DNA of 64,000 nt, taken from Tetracentron sinense. Lineage: Eukaryota; Streptophyta; Magnoliopsida; Trochodendrales; Trochodendraceae. The stretch lies in assembly GCA_015143295.1 (NCBI GenBank), contig CM026557.1:26693760-26757759 (forward strand), given 5' to 3'. The notes below the pieces were generated by a model, which was not told where the DNA came from, ran no database searches, and saw only the letters and a program-made list of their open reading frames with translations. This document shows positions 13,601 to 22,875 of the stretch, in pieces (the first letter of the stretch is position 1; every line of letters starts with the position of its first letter). Made by a program: the position numbers and the translations under genes.

Positions 13601-16600
13601 AATCCATAAATATGATGAGCGTATTACCCTATGACAATTTCACAATTTTTTTATCATGCAAGAGAAAAATACAACTTAAAACTAAACTGAACAGTTCTGA
13701 CAATATTCCTTTCCAACAAGAAATCCACTCAAACTAAATTTTACAGTTTAAGAATCCCCTGAAATCGATAAGCACCAAACTAAATTTAACAGTATAAGAA
13801 TCCGCTGAAGTTGATAAGCACAAAAAATCATATGAGTAAGCGATATCTACTCAATCAAGTGAACATTCATCATTTCTTCACTAAAGTGGAAAAGGTGGGA
13901 TTAGTGATCAACTAACTCCTATCAGATATGGTTTAAAAATTATCTTTATTTATTTACTCAATCGATATCTACTCAATCGAATATTACTTGGACTTAAATA
14001 AGGTACTCTGTTTTTCTTTTAAATGTAATGTTAGACACATGCCAAAATTCTTAGCAGGACAAATATTAATTTAATAATCTTTAGTATTCATACCTATGTA
14101 GTATCGTCTAGATGCATCATGTCTGACACAAGCTGACACTCATATCAGAGAACATTTTTATCTAATTTTGTTATCAGCTATTAATTTAGTATTGCGGTAA
14201 CGTATTAAGATAAGTAGGCTATCAATTTACTAAACTTTATTACCCATCAAAAGAAAAAGTTATCAAGATACGTTATTTTAATAGTCGGCTTATATCAACT
14301 AAACTTATTCAACACCAACAAATGCAGAGACATGTTCACATAAGAGCTGTCCATATAGTCTGTCTAGTGCATATGCGTTTAACATCAACACAGGTATTCA
14401 TGTCCAAGTTGAATAAGCTTTAAAAATTCTAGTTATGCCCACCTACATATGTTTTGCGCTATCATCCACAGAGAAACTTAGGCTTCAGTCCAAATCATGG
14501 AGATACCTTCAGCACCATTAAATTCAAAATTTCATTGAAGAAACTTTGAAAATGACATGTTAAGAATTGGAGACCCTAGTCCTCATGGATACTGGATATA
14601 GTACTGCAAACAGGTCCAGGCACCAAGCAACAATGATTTGTGCCTCCAATGCACTCTGCCATTACTGGGAGCCCGAAACAGCTAACACCGCTTTCTTTCA
14701 TGTGGTTAGATCTAAGGGAGAAATCTTACAGAGAGAAACCAGAATAGATGAAGCCTACTTCTTTGCCATGTTATGGGGCTAAGTAAATTAGACACGGACA
14801 TAATTGCAGTGGCAGACACGAATAAGAAGTGTTAGACACACCTCAATAAATCCGAAACAGGTGCGTGTCCACAGTCTATAATGTGACATTCTTTGAAGTT
14901 CAAGTAGGTGTGGAATATGAAAGGAGTGTACTTAGATTAATACATGAATATCATATAAGTAGCGTATAAAATAGTAGTTCCAAACAAGAGATATAAGATG
15001 TATTAAGTTTTTTTTCTGAACAAAAGTAGGGATGTGTCAGACAAGTTAGTGAAACATTGTTTTACATTACCAAATTTCATTTTTTTTTTAATTAAAAAAA
15101 AATACAAGAAATGAGATAAATGATGAATTAACCAGTTAACTAGGTTATAGGCAAAATCAAAATTCATCATAAATAGGCAATCATGGTTTATTTGTCCCCG
15201 AATCAGCCAGAGAAGCGGAGAGGGGAATGGAAGCAAATGCCACCAGTATGCACCACAAGGAAAATCTCAAATGAAAGCTAGAGATAGTTGCATACTGTCT
15301 AAGTCACAATGTTTGATGTCTTAGTTATACCGGTGTTGAAAATTCACATGTGCACCTGGAATTAATGGACCATTTATTTTTCCTTTCTCAATATCTTCCA
15401 TTAATCTTAACTTTTTGACAAATTAGGCACTGATTTCTTCATCTTTGGGTATTACACTCAAGATCCAGGGAAAATTTGAAGCATAGCATCAACTATCTAT
15501 AAGAAAGCAGGAAAAGATTATAAAAAATAAAATAAAATTGATTCATTGCAACTTATTTACTCGACAATTTCAAAAATAAAGCGTACAAAGTCAGAATGAC
15601 TCAAAATTATATGTGACAGAGAGATCCAATCATGTTATAGTTGGGAGAAATTCAACGCTCAATACCTAATTCTCTACATTGGGAAGAAAGCGGTCCCCAT
15701 TTCTAATGATCAAGAGCATTTTAGGTGTTTTTTTCCTCAAATAATAAAACAGTAAATTGGCACGACCCTCCATAGTTTCTTTCTTGTCTGACATGCAATG
15801 CTTTGTATGAAAGGCAAATTCTGCACATGCAGTTTATTTGACAGACTTAAGTCACATTCCTCTTGATGTCTTCATCACAAGGTCTATGTCATTTCCCTTA
15901 CATGTGGGAGGCTTCGACTATCTTCAAGAGAGCGATTCTCAATCTTGTATGATTATAATTATTTATTTATCGCGATCAAGCATGTCATACTTAAGAGCAA
16001 ATCTATTGATTGTGCAAACCCAGAATCCTTGATGGGTAGGATTCTAAGACCCTATAAATAGGGAGTGATCCTAACTCCCACTCTTAAGAACAAAAAATTA
16101 ATTTTTGTCTTGTAGAGAAAAAGGCTCCCCATCTAGCAAAGAGAAGAAGATAGTTGAAGACCCACTAAGAGGATATCTACATACCTGCAACCACGTTAGG
16201 TATGTCATTTAATTTTAAAAAAATTGTTTTCTTTGCAAAAGCCAAAAGATTCAGGATTAAGGAGGTCATTTTATCGGCCATCAGCTAAATCATTTCGACT
16301 TTTCTTATTATAAACTTATTAGAATTATCGTTTGCCGCACTCATTTTTACACCCAAAACAACTAAATTATTTCCATCCATTGAAGGTGATGAGAAAAACA
16401 ACCAAGCTAATACCACAAAAATGTGCTAGTTATTACCCTAACAAGCAAAAATGCGGCAAGTGTGTGTGTGACGATAAATAACAATATAACTAGAAGAATG
16501 CTTACCAGTTGCAAGCACCACTATCCAAGTATAAAAGAATTCTTTGAAAGGTAAACCTCGCCGCGTCTCTTTAAGCTGATCCATCCTACACCCCGGGCAA

Positions 16601-16647
16601 TTCTCAAAGTAAACCTTCTTCAACAAGGTTTCTCTATTCTCCGCCAT
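1690..16647 (-). CDS. ZIFL: ZIFL-type major facilitator transporter, 5' seven exons
   Basis: Exons on the minus strand: 16647-16506, 13416-13376, 2616-2556, 2437-2335, 2194-2092, 1889-1836 and 1752-1690. All junctions are GT/AG and phases agree, giving 189 codons of a family protein usually near 450-490. Exon 1 starts MAENRETLLKK and holds the ZIFL-specific CPGC cysteine motif. Exons 1-2 form the first membrane helix (LPISSLFPFLYFM). Exon 4 carries MFS signature A, GIVADRYGRKP. Exons 5-7 carry LLGSLNGLLGPIKAY and GIGLIIGPALGGFLAQ, the antiporter-like motif. ZIFL proteins sit in tonoplast or plasma membrane and move zinc chelators or potassium by proton exchange; the substrate here is inference. 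Intron 2 is 10.8 kb, filled with transposons, but every splice site is intact, so the gene may be working. The C-terminal half is not visible. Confidence 0.9.
2617..3645. other. ZIFL intron 2, 3' part, no element recognised
   Basis: Intron sequence upstream of exon 3. It is AT-rich with long T and A runs near 3010-3040. Around 3290-3560 there are two short overlapping open frames without recognisable motifs; they look like decayed repeat sequence, not host exons. Confidence 0.4.
3646..3765 (+). repeat. 120-bp direct repeat, copy 1
   Basis: This stretch, from ATACTTCAGCCCTCAAAGAG to CTGACTGAATCCTTG, recurs at 5495-5615 with only a few differences. It contains no terminal repeats and no clear coding sense. 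It lies outside the solo LTR, whereas copy 2 lies inside it, so copy 1 or a relative elsewhere is the probable source. Confidence 0.8.
3766..4523. other. ZIFL intron 2, unassigned repeat-like sequence
   Basis: There is a small tandem pattern at 4165-4230 (GATGTTGCTGGGACAT, GATGTTGGGACAT, GCTAGTGCTGGGAC) and an acidic short frame at 4380-4495. It may be the edge of an old element, but no diagnostic motif was seen. Confidence 0.35.
4524..6688 (+). mobile_element. Solo LTR of a Tekay-like chromovirus (fossil)
   Basis: The 2165-bp block begins TGTAAAGACCTAAATTTTC, comparable to TGTAGCACCCCAAACTTTTC at the start of the full Tekay LTR at 61359, and ends GGATTTTGGGGAGGGACA, comparable to GTATTTTGGGGCGTGACA. 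It is flanked by the perfect 5-bp duplication CTTTA (4519-4523 and 6689-6693). Length matches the 2.2-2.3-kb LTRs of the two full elements. A TATA box (TTATAAATA, about 4873) and the CTGAG...CTCAG-type stem and GTCGGCAGGT motif near 6245-6300 are retained. No primer site or internal region follows, so it is a recombined solo LTR. It is strongly diverged from the other two, hence old. It lies in ZIFL intron 2 and points against the gene. Confidence 0.8.
5478..5644. repeat. 22-bp inverted repeat flanking copy 2 of the 120-bp repeat
   Basis: Arms at 5478-5499 and 5623-5644 are perfectly complementary (left arm AATCACAACATGTAAATCAT plus AC). Between them lies 5495-5615, the second copy of the 120-bp block found at 3646-3765. 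The whole sits inside the solo LTR. The arrangement resembles templated filler DNA made during break repair and not a transposon, because the arms are not the ends of a known element. Confidence 0.75.
6895..11408 (+). mobile_element. Degenerate Ty1/copia element (fossil)
   Basis: In order along the plus strand are seen: a protease-site relic (IIDS..SDHMTG, about 7135-7170), the gag-pre-integrase motif LLQWHRRLGHPS (about 7248), integrase traces (FDVWGPSS), reverse transcriptase pieces (CKWVF, KARLVAKGY about 8750-8825; YADDIMVIGDD and FLGMEVGRS about 10198-10330) and RNase H (ARSSTKIEFRAI; LYCDNKAT; KHIEDRHFI, about 10795-11000). A polypurine tract GAGGGGGAG at about 11139-11147 precedes a probable 3' LTR (about 11148-11408). 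No 5' LTR was found. The order is that of Ty1/copia. It is badly broken, with well over ten interruptions, and old; it also holds a later MITE. Confidence 0.85.
8948..9951. mobile_element. hAT-type MITE inside the copia remnant
   Basis: The 1004-bp insert has imperfect terminal inverted repeats, CATAGTTCAAATTTTTGATAC at the left and the complement of CATGGTTCAAAATATCAGTAT at the right. It is bordered by the 8-bp duplication GTTTGATG (8940-8947 and 9952-9959), the size used by hAT transposons. The subterminal parts carry repeated GATACATATCGG / CCGATACACC / ACGTATCTT motifs, as expected for transposase-binding repeats. The interior is AT-rich with no open frame. It is younger than the copia element that contains it. 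Confidence 0.85.
11409..13375. other. ZIFL intron 2, 5' part, no element recognised
   Basis: Mostly AT-rich sequence with an (AT)n run near 12107-12121 and another near 13275-13290. Short open frames are present but carry no recognisable motif. Parts around 11640-12950 have a gene-like base composition and may be an old retroelement. Confidence 0.4.
13417..16505. other. ZIFL intron 1
   Basis: A 3.1-kb intron. It contains a 47-bp tandem duplication at about 13731-13824 (units around CTAAATTTAACAGT...GATAAGCA), a poly(A/T) stretch at 15080-15105, and a plus-strand TATA-like CCTATAAATAGG at 16051-16062. The part from about 15769 to 15994 recurs in the downstream duplication at 49765. No mobile element with clear ends was seen. 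Confidence 0.5.
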
Positions 16648-17081
16648 CCTAAACAACCCAAACAAGATGTTAGCTCCTAAATCTTACTCGTATGTATATC
16701 GGTTAAGATTTCAACATAATAATCTCCACAATTACATGAAAACGATGATCTTTAAACTGAAAATCCAAATTTCAATAGAGTGAATCCGGTCCACTACCAA
16801 TGGATATAAAGATTGAAGTTAAAAGATCCCACACAAAAACTTACTTGTTCGGAGTCTTTGAATAGAAAATGTGAGTTCAGTAAGTACAAAAGAGAGAAGC
16901 AAAAACGTAGTGTCGATTCCATCATCACATACCTCATTCGAGTATTAAATAAATAAATAAAAATGCAAGAAAAACAGCGATTCGAAGAAACAACTTTAAC
17001 ACAGCAAATGAAAATGACAGATTAGAATCATTGAAAGAGAAATGCATGCGTAACATGTGTATGGATGCTTTTTCATGGTAC

Positions 17082-17142
17082 CTTCATAACCACAACTACA
17101 GTAAGAGTTTGGAAAGCTACGTCTAGGGCTAGCACTCGCCAT
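17082..17142 (-). other. Candidate upstream leader exon of ZIFL
   Basis: On the minus strand an ATG opens MASASPRRSF and runs 61 bases to an excellent donor (GAAG|GTACC). An acceptor-like TTGTTTAG lies directly before the ZIFL start at 16647. Joining the two would put the upstream ATG out of phase with ZIFL, so it could at most be a leader exon with an upstream ORF. The segment is also kept in the duplication at about 50310-50369, where several codons have changed amino acid. Confidence 0.25.
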
Positions 17143-17670
17143 TCTTCAAAGGGAAATAGTTAACGTTTCCATTAAGGTCTCTGGCCAAGCCAGTAAGGGC
17201 TTGTCTTGGGGTTCCATAGAACAGGTGACCCGTGATTTTGACTTCGCCACCCATGGTAAGATGTGGCGATAAGTGTGTAAGAAGCAGGGGGAGAGATATC
17301 AAGGGGGAGAAGTCATAGATATAGGGAGAAAATGAATCACTTCTCCCCCATTTTTATGCCAGCTGTCGCACAATGTATGGAATCCCTAGAGCCCTTTCTG
17401 GCTTCGCCAGATACAATCCGAGGCCTTCCATTAAATTCCAACAAAAATGGGCCATGTCTGAAAATCAAGGGCCCTAGTTTCAATAATAAGATAGGCCTCA
17501 CATTAACAGTGGAGGCCCCACTTGTTTTAAAGACACAACCGGCTAACAGCGCAAATGTCCATGCCCATCCGAACTCCGTCCGATGCTTTTTATATAGGGA
17601 TAAACACGTCCTTCTCACAGGCAATAAATCAAGCAGATCTTGCTCATTAATGAACAAAGCTACCAAAACC

Positions 17671-17867
17671 ACCTTCTTCTTTTTTTCCGAACTCGGGGGT
17701 GTCCCCAACCCTTTGAGGTAGGACTAATCCCCGAGGTGCGACGTGAGCCTGCAAACTACCACATCAAGTAAGTCCGGGTAAACCTGTAAAGGGGGAGTGA
17801 GAAATGGAACCCTGGACCTCCCACTAGGGGAAAGGCCCAAGAACCACTAGTCCACCCCTTTGGGGTT
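17671..17867 (-). mobile_element. tRNA-derived SINE, copy 1
   Basis: Read on the minus strand it starts AACCCCAAAGGGGTGGACTA and has an A box (TGGACTAGTGG, about 17845-17855) and a B box (GGTCCAGGGTTCC, 17806-17818), the internal RNA polymerase III promoter of tRNA-derived SINEs. It ends in an A-rich tail (17671-17687). The body includes the CTCGGGGATTAGTC string. A second copy lies at 50852-51037 as part of the larger duplication. No clear flanking duplication was found. Confidence 0.7.
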
Positions 17868-17995
17868 ACGACACCTCTACAATCCCTCATCTCCCCCTCT
17901 CATCTACAATATTATTTTTTATTTTATTTTTGGTTTTAAGATATCATGTAACACACTAAAAACACACACATAATGGTAACTACTAAGGTGCCATA

Positions 17996-18235
17996 AGAGT
18001 AAGGCATAGGATTGTCTCTGGCAGATGCCAGAAAAAGGGTCTTTGGCTTCCTCACATCATCTGACATGTAGCGATAATAAGGGGAGAAGTCATTTATTTT
18101 TCTCTTCCCATGTTTTTGACTTCTCTTACTAGATATCTTTCCCCCTTTTTATCGCCACATGTCGGGCCTGAGACCTTTTTTTTTGGCATCTATTGTCTAA
18201 GAGTAAACTCACGCACTCACTCCAAAAGGATCTGA
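17996..18235. mobile_element. Foldback MITE with long inverted arms
   Basis: The left arm (ATTGTCTCTGGCAGATGCCA, then GGGTCTTTGGCTTC, then GACATGTAGCGATAATAAGG) is mirrored by the right arm (CCTTTTTATCGCCACATGTC, GGCCTGAGACC, TGGCATCTATTGTC). Each arm is roughly 90-100 bp, leaving a short middle. The duplicate at about 51160-51385 has the same fold. The inner GACATGTGGCG motif is shared with several shorter foldbacks nearby. Confidence 0.6.
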
Positions 18236-18630
18236 CTAATGGAGGAGTTGTGGACCCTTATACACCCCTTGTGATGTCTACAATACCATGACTCGTCTAT
18301 TTTTCATAAGTAATCTATCTATTACTATATAACTCAGTTGGGTGTTTCTAAGGATGCCACGTAAGTGTTCATTTTGATGCCACATAGGATCCCTTCTCAT
18401 TTGTGAAGCAACATCAACCAGCAAATCTATCATCACCAAGGCAAAAGATTAGCTCTGGTGGACACCCGAGCTAAGCGCTCGGGCATCCACAAATGATTGG
18501 ACAAGTGGTGTTTTAAAGGGGAGAGATATCAAATGGGGAAAGGTCAAAATCATGGGGAGAAAATGAAAAGACTTCTCCTCCAAATTATCAGCAGGTGCCC
18601 AATCATTTGTGGAGGCTCAAGCGCTTGCCC

Positions 18631-19247
18631 ATCACTGAGGCCATTAAAAAAATGAAAGTGGGACTATGGGGGTCTTTTCACTTTTATACAACCAAGTAAG
18701 AGCATTCATAGCAGCCTCACCAAATTTTACTCACCAAAATAACCAAAACTCACAAAAAGTTATTTTGGTGAGCCACTTTTTTAAAACACTCCTCACAGTC
18801 TCACCATTTTAACAAAAAAATGAGAGAACCAATATTTTATTATTTGTATGGGAAAACGAAACAGGAAGGGAGAGAGAGAAACATTATTTTATTGTTTGTG
18901 TGGGACTACAATAAAGGAAGGGAGAGAGAAACCTTTAATTCATTATTTATGTGGGCCCACAAAAAAGGAGGGAAAACGAAATTTTAGCTTTGGTGAGTGT
19001 GGTGAGTACTATACACTCACCAAACCCAAATCTATATTTTGCTGAGTTTTGGTGAGGTTGGAAGAGAGTTTTTAACACTTTTTAACCATTTGCCTCACCA
19101 AAATAACCTTTTGATGAGGCTGCTAGGAATACTCTAAGTGGGCATGCTCGGGCATCCACCAGTGCTAATCTTTTGCTCATCACCGAGGCCATTAAAAAAT
19201 AAAAGTGGGACTGTGGGGGGTCTTTTCACTTTCATACAACCAGGTAA
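18631..19247. repeat. 70-bp direct repeat flanking a MITE
   Basis: ATCACTGAGGCCATTAAAAA at 18631 through ACAACCAAGTAAG at 18700 recurs at 19179-19247 with a handful of changes. The two copies bracket the Tourist-like MITE at 18700-19134, so a local duplication and a transposon insertion occurred at nearly the same place. Confidence 0.65.
18700..19134. mobile_element. Tourist-like (PIF/Harbinger) MITE
   Basis: The 435-bp element has terminal inverted repeats GAGCATTCATAGCAGCCTCA (left) and the complement of GAGTATTCCTAGCAGCCTCA (right), extending through CCAAAATAACC. It is flanked by TAA (18697-18699 and 19135-19137), the target preference of PIF/Harbinger. It has no transposase and depends on one elsewhere. 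Confidence 0.8.
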
Positions 19248-19249
19248 GT

Positions 19250-19847
19250 GGGAATAGGTACTTCTAATAATAAGTGAGAACCACTTTTCTCCTCACGTCT
19301 CATCTCCCCCACTACCTCTTACACGTGGGTAATTAAATCTTCTAATAGACAAAAAAAATTTAAAATATTATATTTTTAAAAAAAAAAAACACCAAGAATG
19401 GATGGGTAAATCCTAGGAGTGGGTGAATCTTAACCACAGCTAAGGGGTGTCAAAAGGTACACATGGCGACCTCAAGGGCGATAACCAAATCGGTTATCAC
19501 CTTAGAGGATTTGATCTCTTGTGATTATGTGTCATGGATTAGGGGTATGTGGCGGGATTGTAAATGGATCATGTGTATGTGGCGGGTTTGAAAATGGGTA
19601 ATGGGTTGAATGTATATGGATTATGGGTTTGTGTGTTATTTTAATGTAGGTGGGTTAAGGGTAATGTGTAAGGTAATGCTTCATGACTTATTGAGGTAAT
19701 ACAATATTATAATTGTGTAATATCATAAATTACAATTCAATATTTTACGATAAATTTCTACAATTATTTGAAAAGTGAGATTTCAAAAATTATTTTTCCA
19801 TTTCTTAATCTTTATCTTTTACTTCACAGATAGTCAAGATTGACACA
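19250..19847. other. Spacer left of the Helitron
   Basis: AT-rich DNA with a poly(A) run near 19375-19390 and a short tandem pattern at 19530-19640 (ATGTGGCGGG, GGATTATGGG). No gene or element end was recognised. Confidence 0.4.
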
Positions 19848-20099
19848 TCTTTACTATTATAATGCGAGAGAGAGAGTGTGTAGATGATTTATATAATTTT
19901 TTGAAGACCATAAACTCGAAGGCTTTTCCTTTTATTAGCATCATGGGCATTTTCGTAATTCACATAGATCCTTTTGAAATCTTTTGATTTAGTAGTACCA
20001 TGCTTCCCACAATTTCTCATTTCATATTCCCGCTCACGAACTCTCCATCCTCTCTCGCCCATCTCTCTCTCCCATCGCCAACTGGTCTGTTGCCGCCCC

Positions 20100-20815
20100 A
20101 AGATCTTCTGGTCCTAACCTTCTTCCTTCTCTATTCTTCCTTCATCTTCCATTAATCTCAGCTATTCTTCTCCCATATTCCAATTTCTCTACTATTTTTT
20201 GGTTTTGTTTGCAATATGAGTTTGCTTTATTGGATAAATTTCTCCTCTCATATTTCATCGTATTCTAAGGTTTTTGGGTTTTCTTTGCTATATGGGTTTG
20301 CTTTATTGGATAAATTTCTTCTCTCATATTTCATCGTGTTCTAAGGTCTCATTACTATAATTTTGATTTATTTTTAATTCATTATTTCCCACATGTTCAG
20401 ACATCCCTCATAATCCTATTCTAGGGCTTGGTCTATTTTTCTTTACTGTTTATATAGAATAATTCTATTCTAGGGCTTGATCTGTTTTTCTTTATTGTTT
20501 AGGTTTGCTTGCTGTTTCTTTGGGGATTTTTTTTCACATGTCTTCCTATACTTATGCTTTGAATTGATATGTGTATTTGCTGTTACGATTCCTATAAGAA
20601 CACTTTTCTTTTTTTTTATTGCTTAGTGAAGATTGAAGTGTTTTTTTCCCTTCTTTCCATGGTAGGGTTTGTACCCAGAAAAAAAAAAATGGTAAGTTTT
20701 AGATAATTTTAATAGAATCATATAGAAGTTCAGGATTTTTTTCGAGAACATCAAAAAAAAATATATTTAGTTTTGAGTTTCTAATAATCAAGATCAAAGT
20801 TTTTTTCTTCCCAAG
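20100..20815. repeat. Helitron leader with a 75-bp tandem duplication
   Basis: Two near-identical units (TTTGCTTTATTGGATAAATT ... CATATTTCATCGT) lie at about 20205-20275 and 20278-20347. A further doubled motif, CTATTCTAGGGCTTG, is at about 20417 and 20465. Otherwise pyrimidine-rich and AT-rich, compatible with an untranslated leader or intron. Confidence 0.5.
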
Positions 20816-21914
20816 GGTTAAGCAATCCTAAGGGTTTTTAGAAAAAAAAATTTAACTTTAAATTAGATAACTTAACCAATGTTAAATGGGTGTCAAGTTT
20901 TAACACTCACCAACTGTGGCTAATCCACTCATCCCTAGGGTTAGGGTTTTTAGAAAAAAAAATTAAATTAGATAACTTAACCAATGTTAAATGGGTGTCA
21001 ATTTTTAACACTCACCAACTGTGGCTAATCCACTCATCCCTAGGGTTAAGCAATCCTAAGGGTTTTTAGAAAAAAAATTAAATTAGATAACTTAACCAAT
21101 GTTAAATGGGTGTCAATTTTTAACACTCACCAACTGTGAGTTTCCAATAATCAAGATTAAAGTTTTTTTCTTCCCAAGGGTTAAGCAATCCTAAGGGTTC
21201 TTAGAAAAAAAAATTAACTTTCAATTAGATAACTTAACCAATGTTAAATCGGGTGTCAATTTTTAACACTCACCAACTGTGGCTAATCCACTCATCCCTA
21301 AGGTTAAGCAATCCTAAGAGTTTTTAGAAAAAAAATTTAAATTAGATAACCAATCTTTTTTGGGTAAACTCAATCATACCACAAGGCAATGACTGAAGGC
21401 AATTACAAGGAAATACTCACACCACCCAAGCACTCTCACACACACACACACCACACACATGCAGCCCATGTAAGCTTCACCCTAGAGCTCCTCAAAACGG
21501 GAACCAACCATTTGAGGCGCTAAGGAACTTATATGGGACAACATGCTCGGGTAGTTACCTGATGTGGGACTAAACACTCACCCTAAGGCTTCTGTTTTTT
21601 TGGTAAACTCAATCATACCACAAGGCAATGACTGAAGGCAATTACAAGGAAATACTCACACCACCCAAGCACTCACACACACACACACCACATGCAAACT
21701 CACACACACACACACAGATAACTTAACCAATCATCCCTAAGGTTAAGCAATCCTAAGGGTTTTTATAAAAAAAAATTAAATTAGATAACTTAACCAATGT
21801 TAAATGGGTGTCAATTTTTAACACTCACCAATTGTGGCTAAGCACCACTCATCCCCAGGCCTAGGATTAAGCAATCCGAAAAAATAAATTAACTTCAATT
21901 TAGATAACTTAACC
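20816..21914. repeat. 115-bp tandem array, left part
   Basis: Unit core: AGATAACTTAACCAATGTTA, then AATGGGTGTCAATTTTTAAC, ACTCACCAACTGTGGCTAA, CCACTCATCCCTAGGG and TTAAGCAATCCTAAGGG. About six more or less complete units are present, some truncated. Two copies of an unrelated roughly 100-bp block with (CA)n runs (about 21355-21452 and 21596-21700) are lodged between units. The array continues after the Tekay insertion at 31586. Confidence 0.75.
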
Positions 21915-22193
21915 TGTCGCGCCCCAAAATACCCCTAGGAGTTAAGGGATACTTTAGAGGTGACTACGTGTACCTGTCAAACCATCCTGTAATGCAAGAG
22001 ACTAAACATAATATAATACAATGATAATCAGAGCGCGGAAACTAAACATAAGTGCGGAAGCATAAGCCAACTTTTTCTTTTCGTCTATAACTCCATATAG
22101 TATTCCAAGTTAACATATACTAAATACAATCAAAGTAAAGGTGGACATGCCCACCTATCAAAATACAAAAAAGAACTCTCTAACCCTCTCCTC

Positions 22194-22352
22194 TCAACAG
22201 TAGTCGAGGTATGGCCACACATCCAAGTCCCCATCCTCCTGAGACTGCCATGGGATAGGTGGCTCCCTCTCCTCTACATACTCCTCCTCGACCCAAGGCT
22301 CGGGGTCGAGGACATCCACAGTACCTGCCGACATAAAAGTACGGCTGAGCAT
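22194..22352 (-). CDS. Micro-ORF inside the element 1 LTR, 52 codons
   Basis: The frame starts MLSRTFMSAGT and ends ...DLDVWPYLDYC before a stop. A second in-frame ATG is seven codons in. The product is strongly acidic with DPEPWVEEEY in its first half. It begins within a conserved stem-loop (GCTGAG...CTCAGC). The matching ORF in element 2 (55768-55941) has the same start, the same DP-x-PW-x-EE and DLD-x-WP...DY blocks and many silent differences. It is identical in the other LTR of this element (29662-29820). Nothing is known to me about such a peptide; it is not Gag or Pol. It could equally be an exon after the CGGCAG|GT acceptor-like site. Confidence 0.55.
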   Translation of the reverse strand: MLSRTFMSAGTVDVLDPEPWVEEEYVEEREPPIPWQSQEDGDLDVWPYLDYC

Positions 22353-22614
22353 GGATTACTCAGCGAGTACAAACTACTAGCTAACCATAACAATAGCGAA
22401 AGCAAAACAACAGTGAGCAATACAAGATATTAATTTAAAGCAATAGTGAAAGCATAAGATACATAGCCATATCTTGACATGCGTGTATGAATGCAAAAAT
22501 CTCGGTAAAACTCATGTCTCGGAAACCTTTTTCATGTCTCGGTCAAATCATGTATGTGTGTCGTGTCTTGTCTTGTATTTCACGTCTTGATTTGTTCTTG
22601 ACTTGTATACTTGT

Positions 22615-22875
22615 GAGCCAGAGGCTAGCACCCTTCCTTAGGCTACCAACCTCCTTGTCATGTTCTTGTTCCATTTCTCTTGTGAGCCAGAGGCTAGCAC
22701 TCTTCCTTGGGCTACCAACCTCCTTGTCATGTTCTTGTTTCATTTCTCTTGTGAGCCAGAGGCTAGCACCCTTCCTTGGGCTACCAACCTCCTTGTCATG
22801 TTCTTGTTCTATTTCTCTTGTGAGCCAGAGGCTAGCACCCTTCCTTGGGCTACCAACCTCCTTGTCATGTTTCAT
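22615..22875. repeat. LTR minisatellite, four units
   Basis: Units of about 70-72 bp begin GAGCCAGAGGCTAGCAC and contain GGGCTACCAACCTCCTTGTC. Starts are near 22615, 22684, 22756 and 22828. The partner LTR has about 2.7 units (30081-30240). Its complement shares the core GGTTGGTAGCCC...GGGTGCTA..CCTCTGGCTCA with the element 2 minisatellite. Confidence 0.85.

Noticed and set aside
17332-17721. Open frames of about 125 codons on both strands
   Set aside because: They overlap each other and the SINE, have no motif, and are broken in the duplicate at 50.6-50.9 kb.
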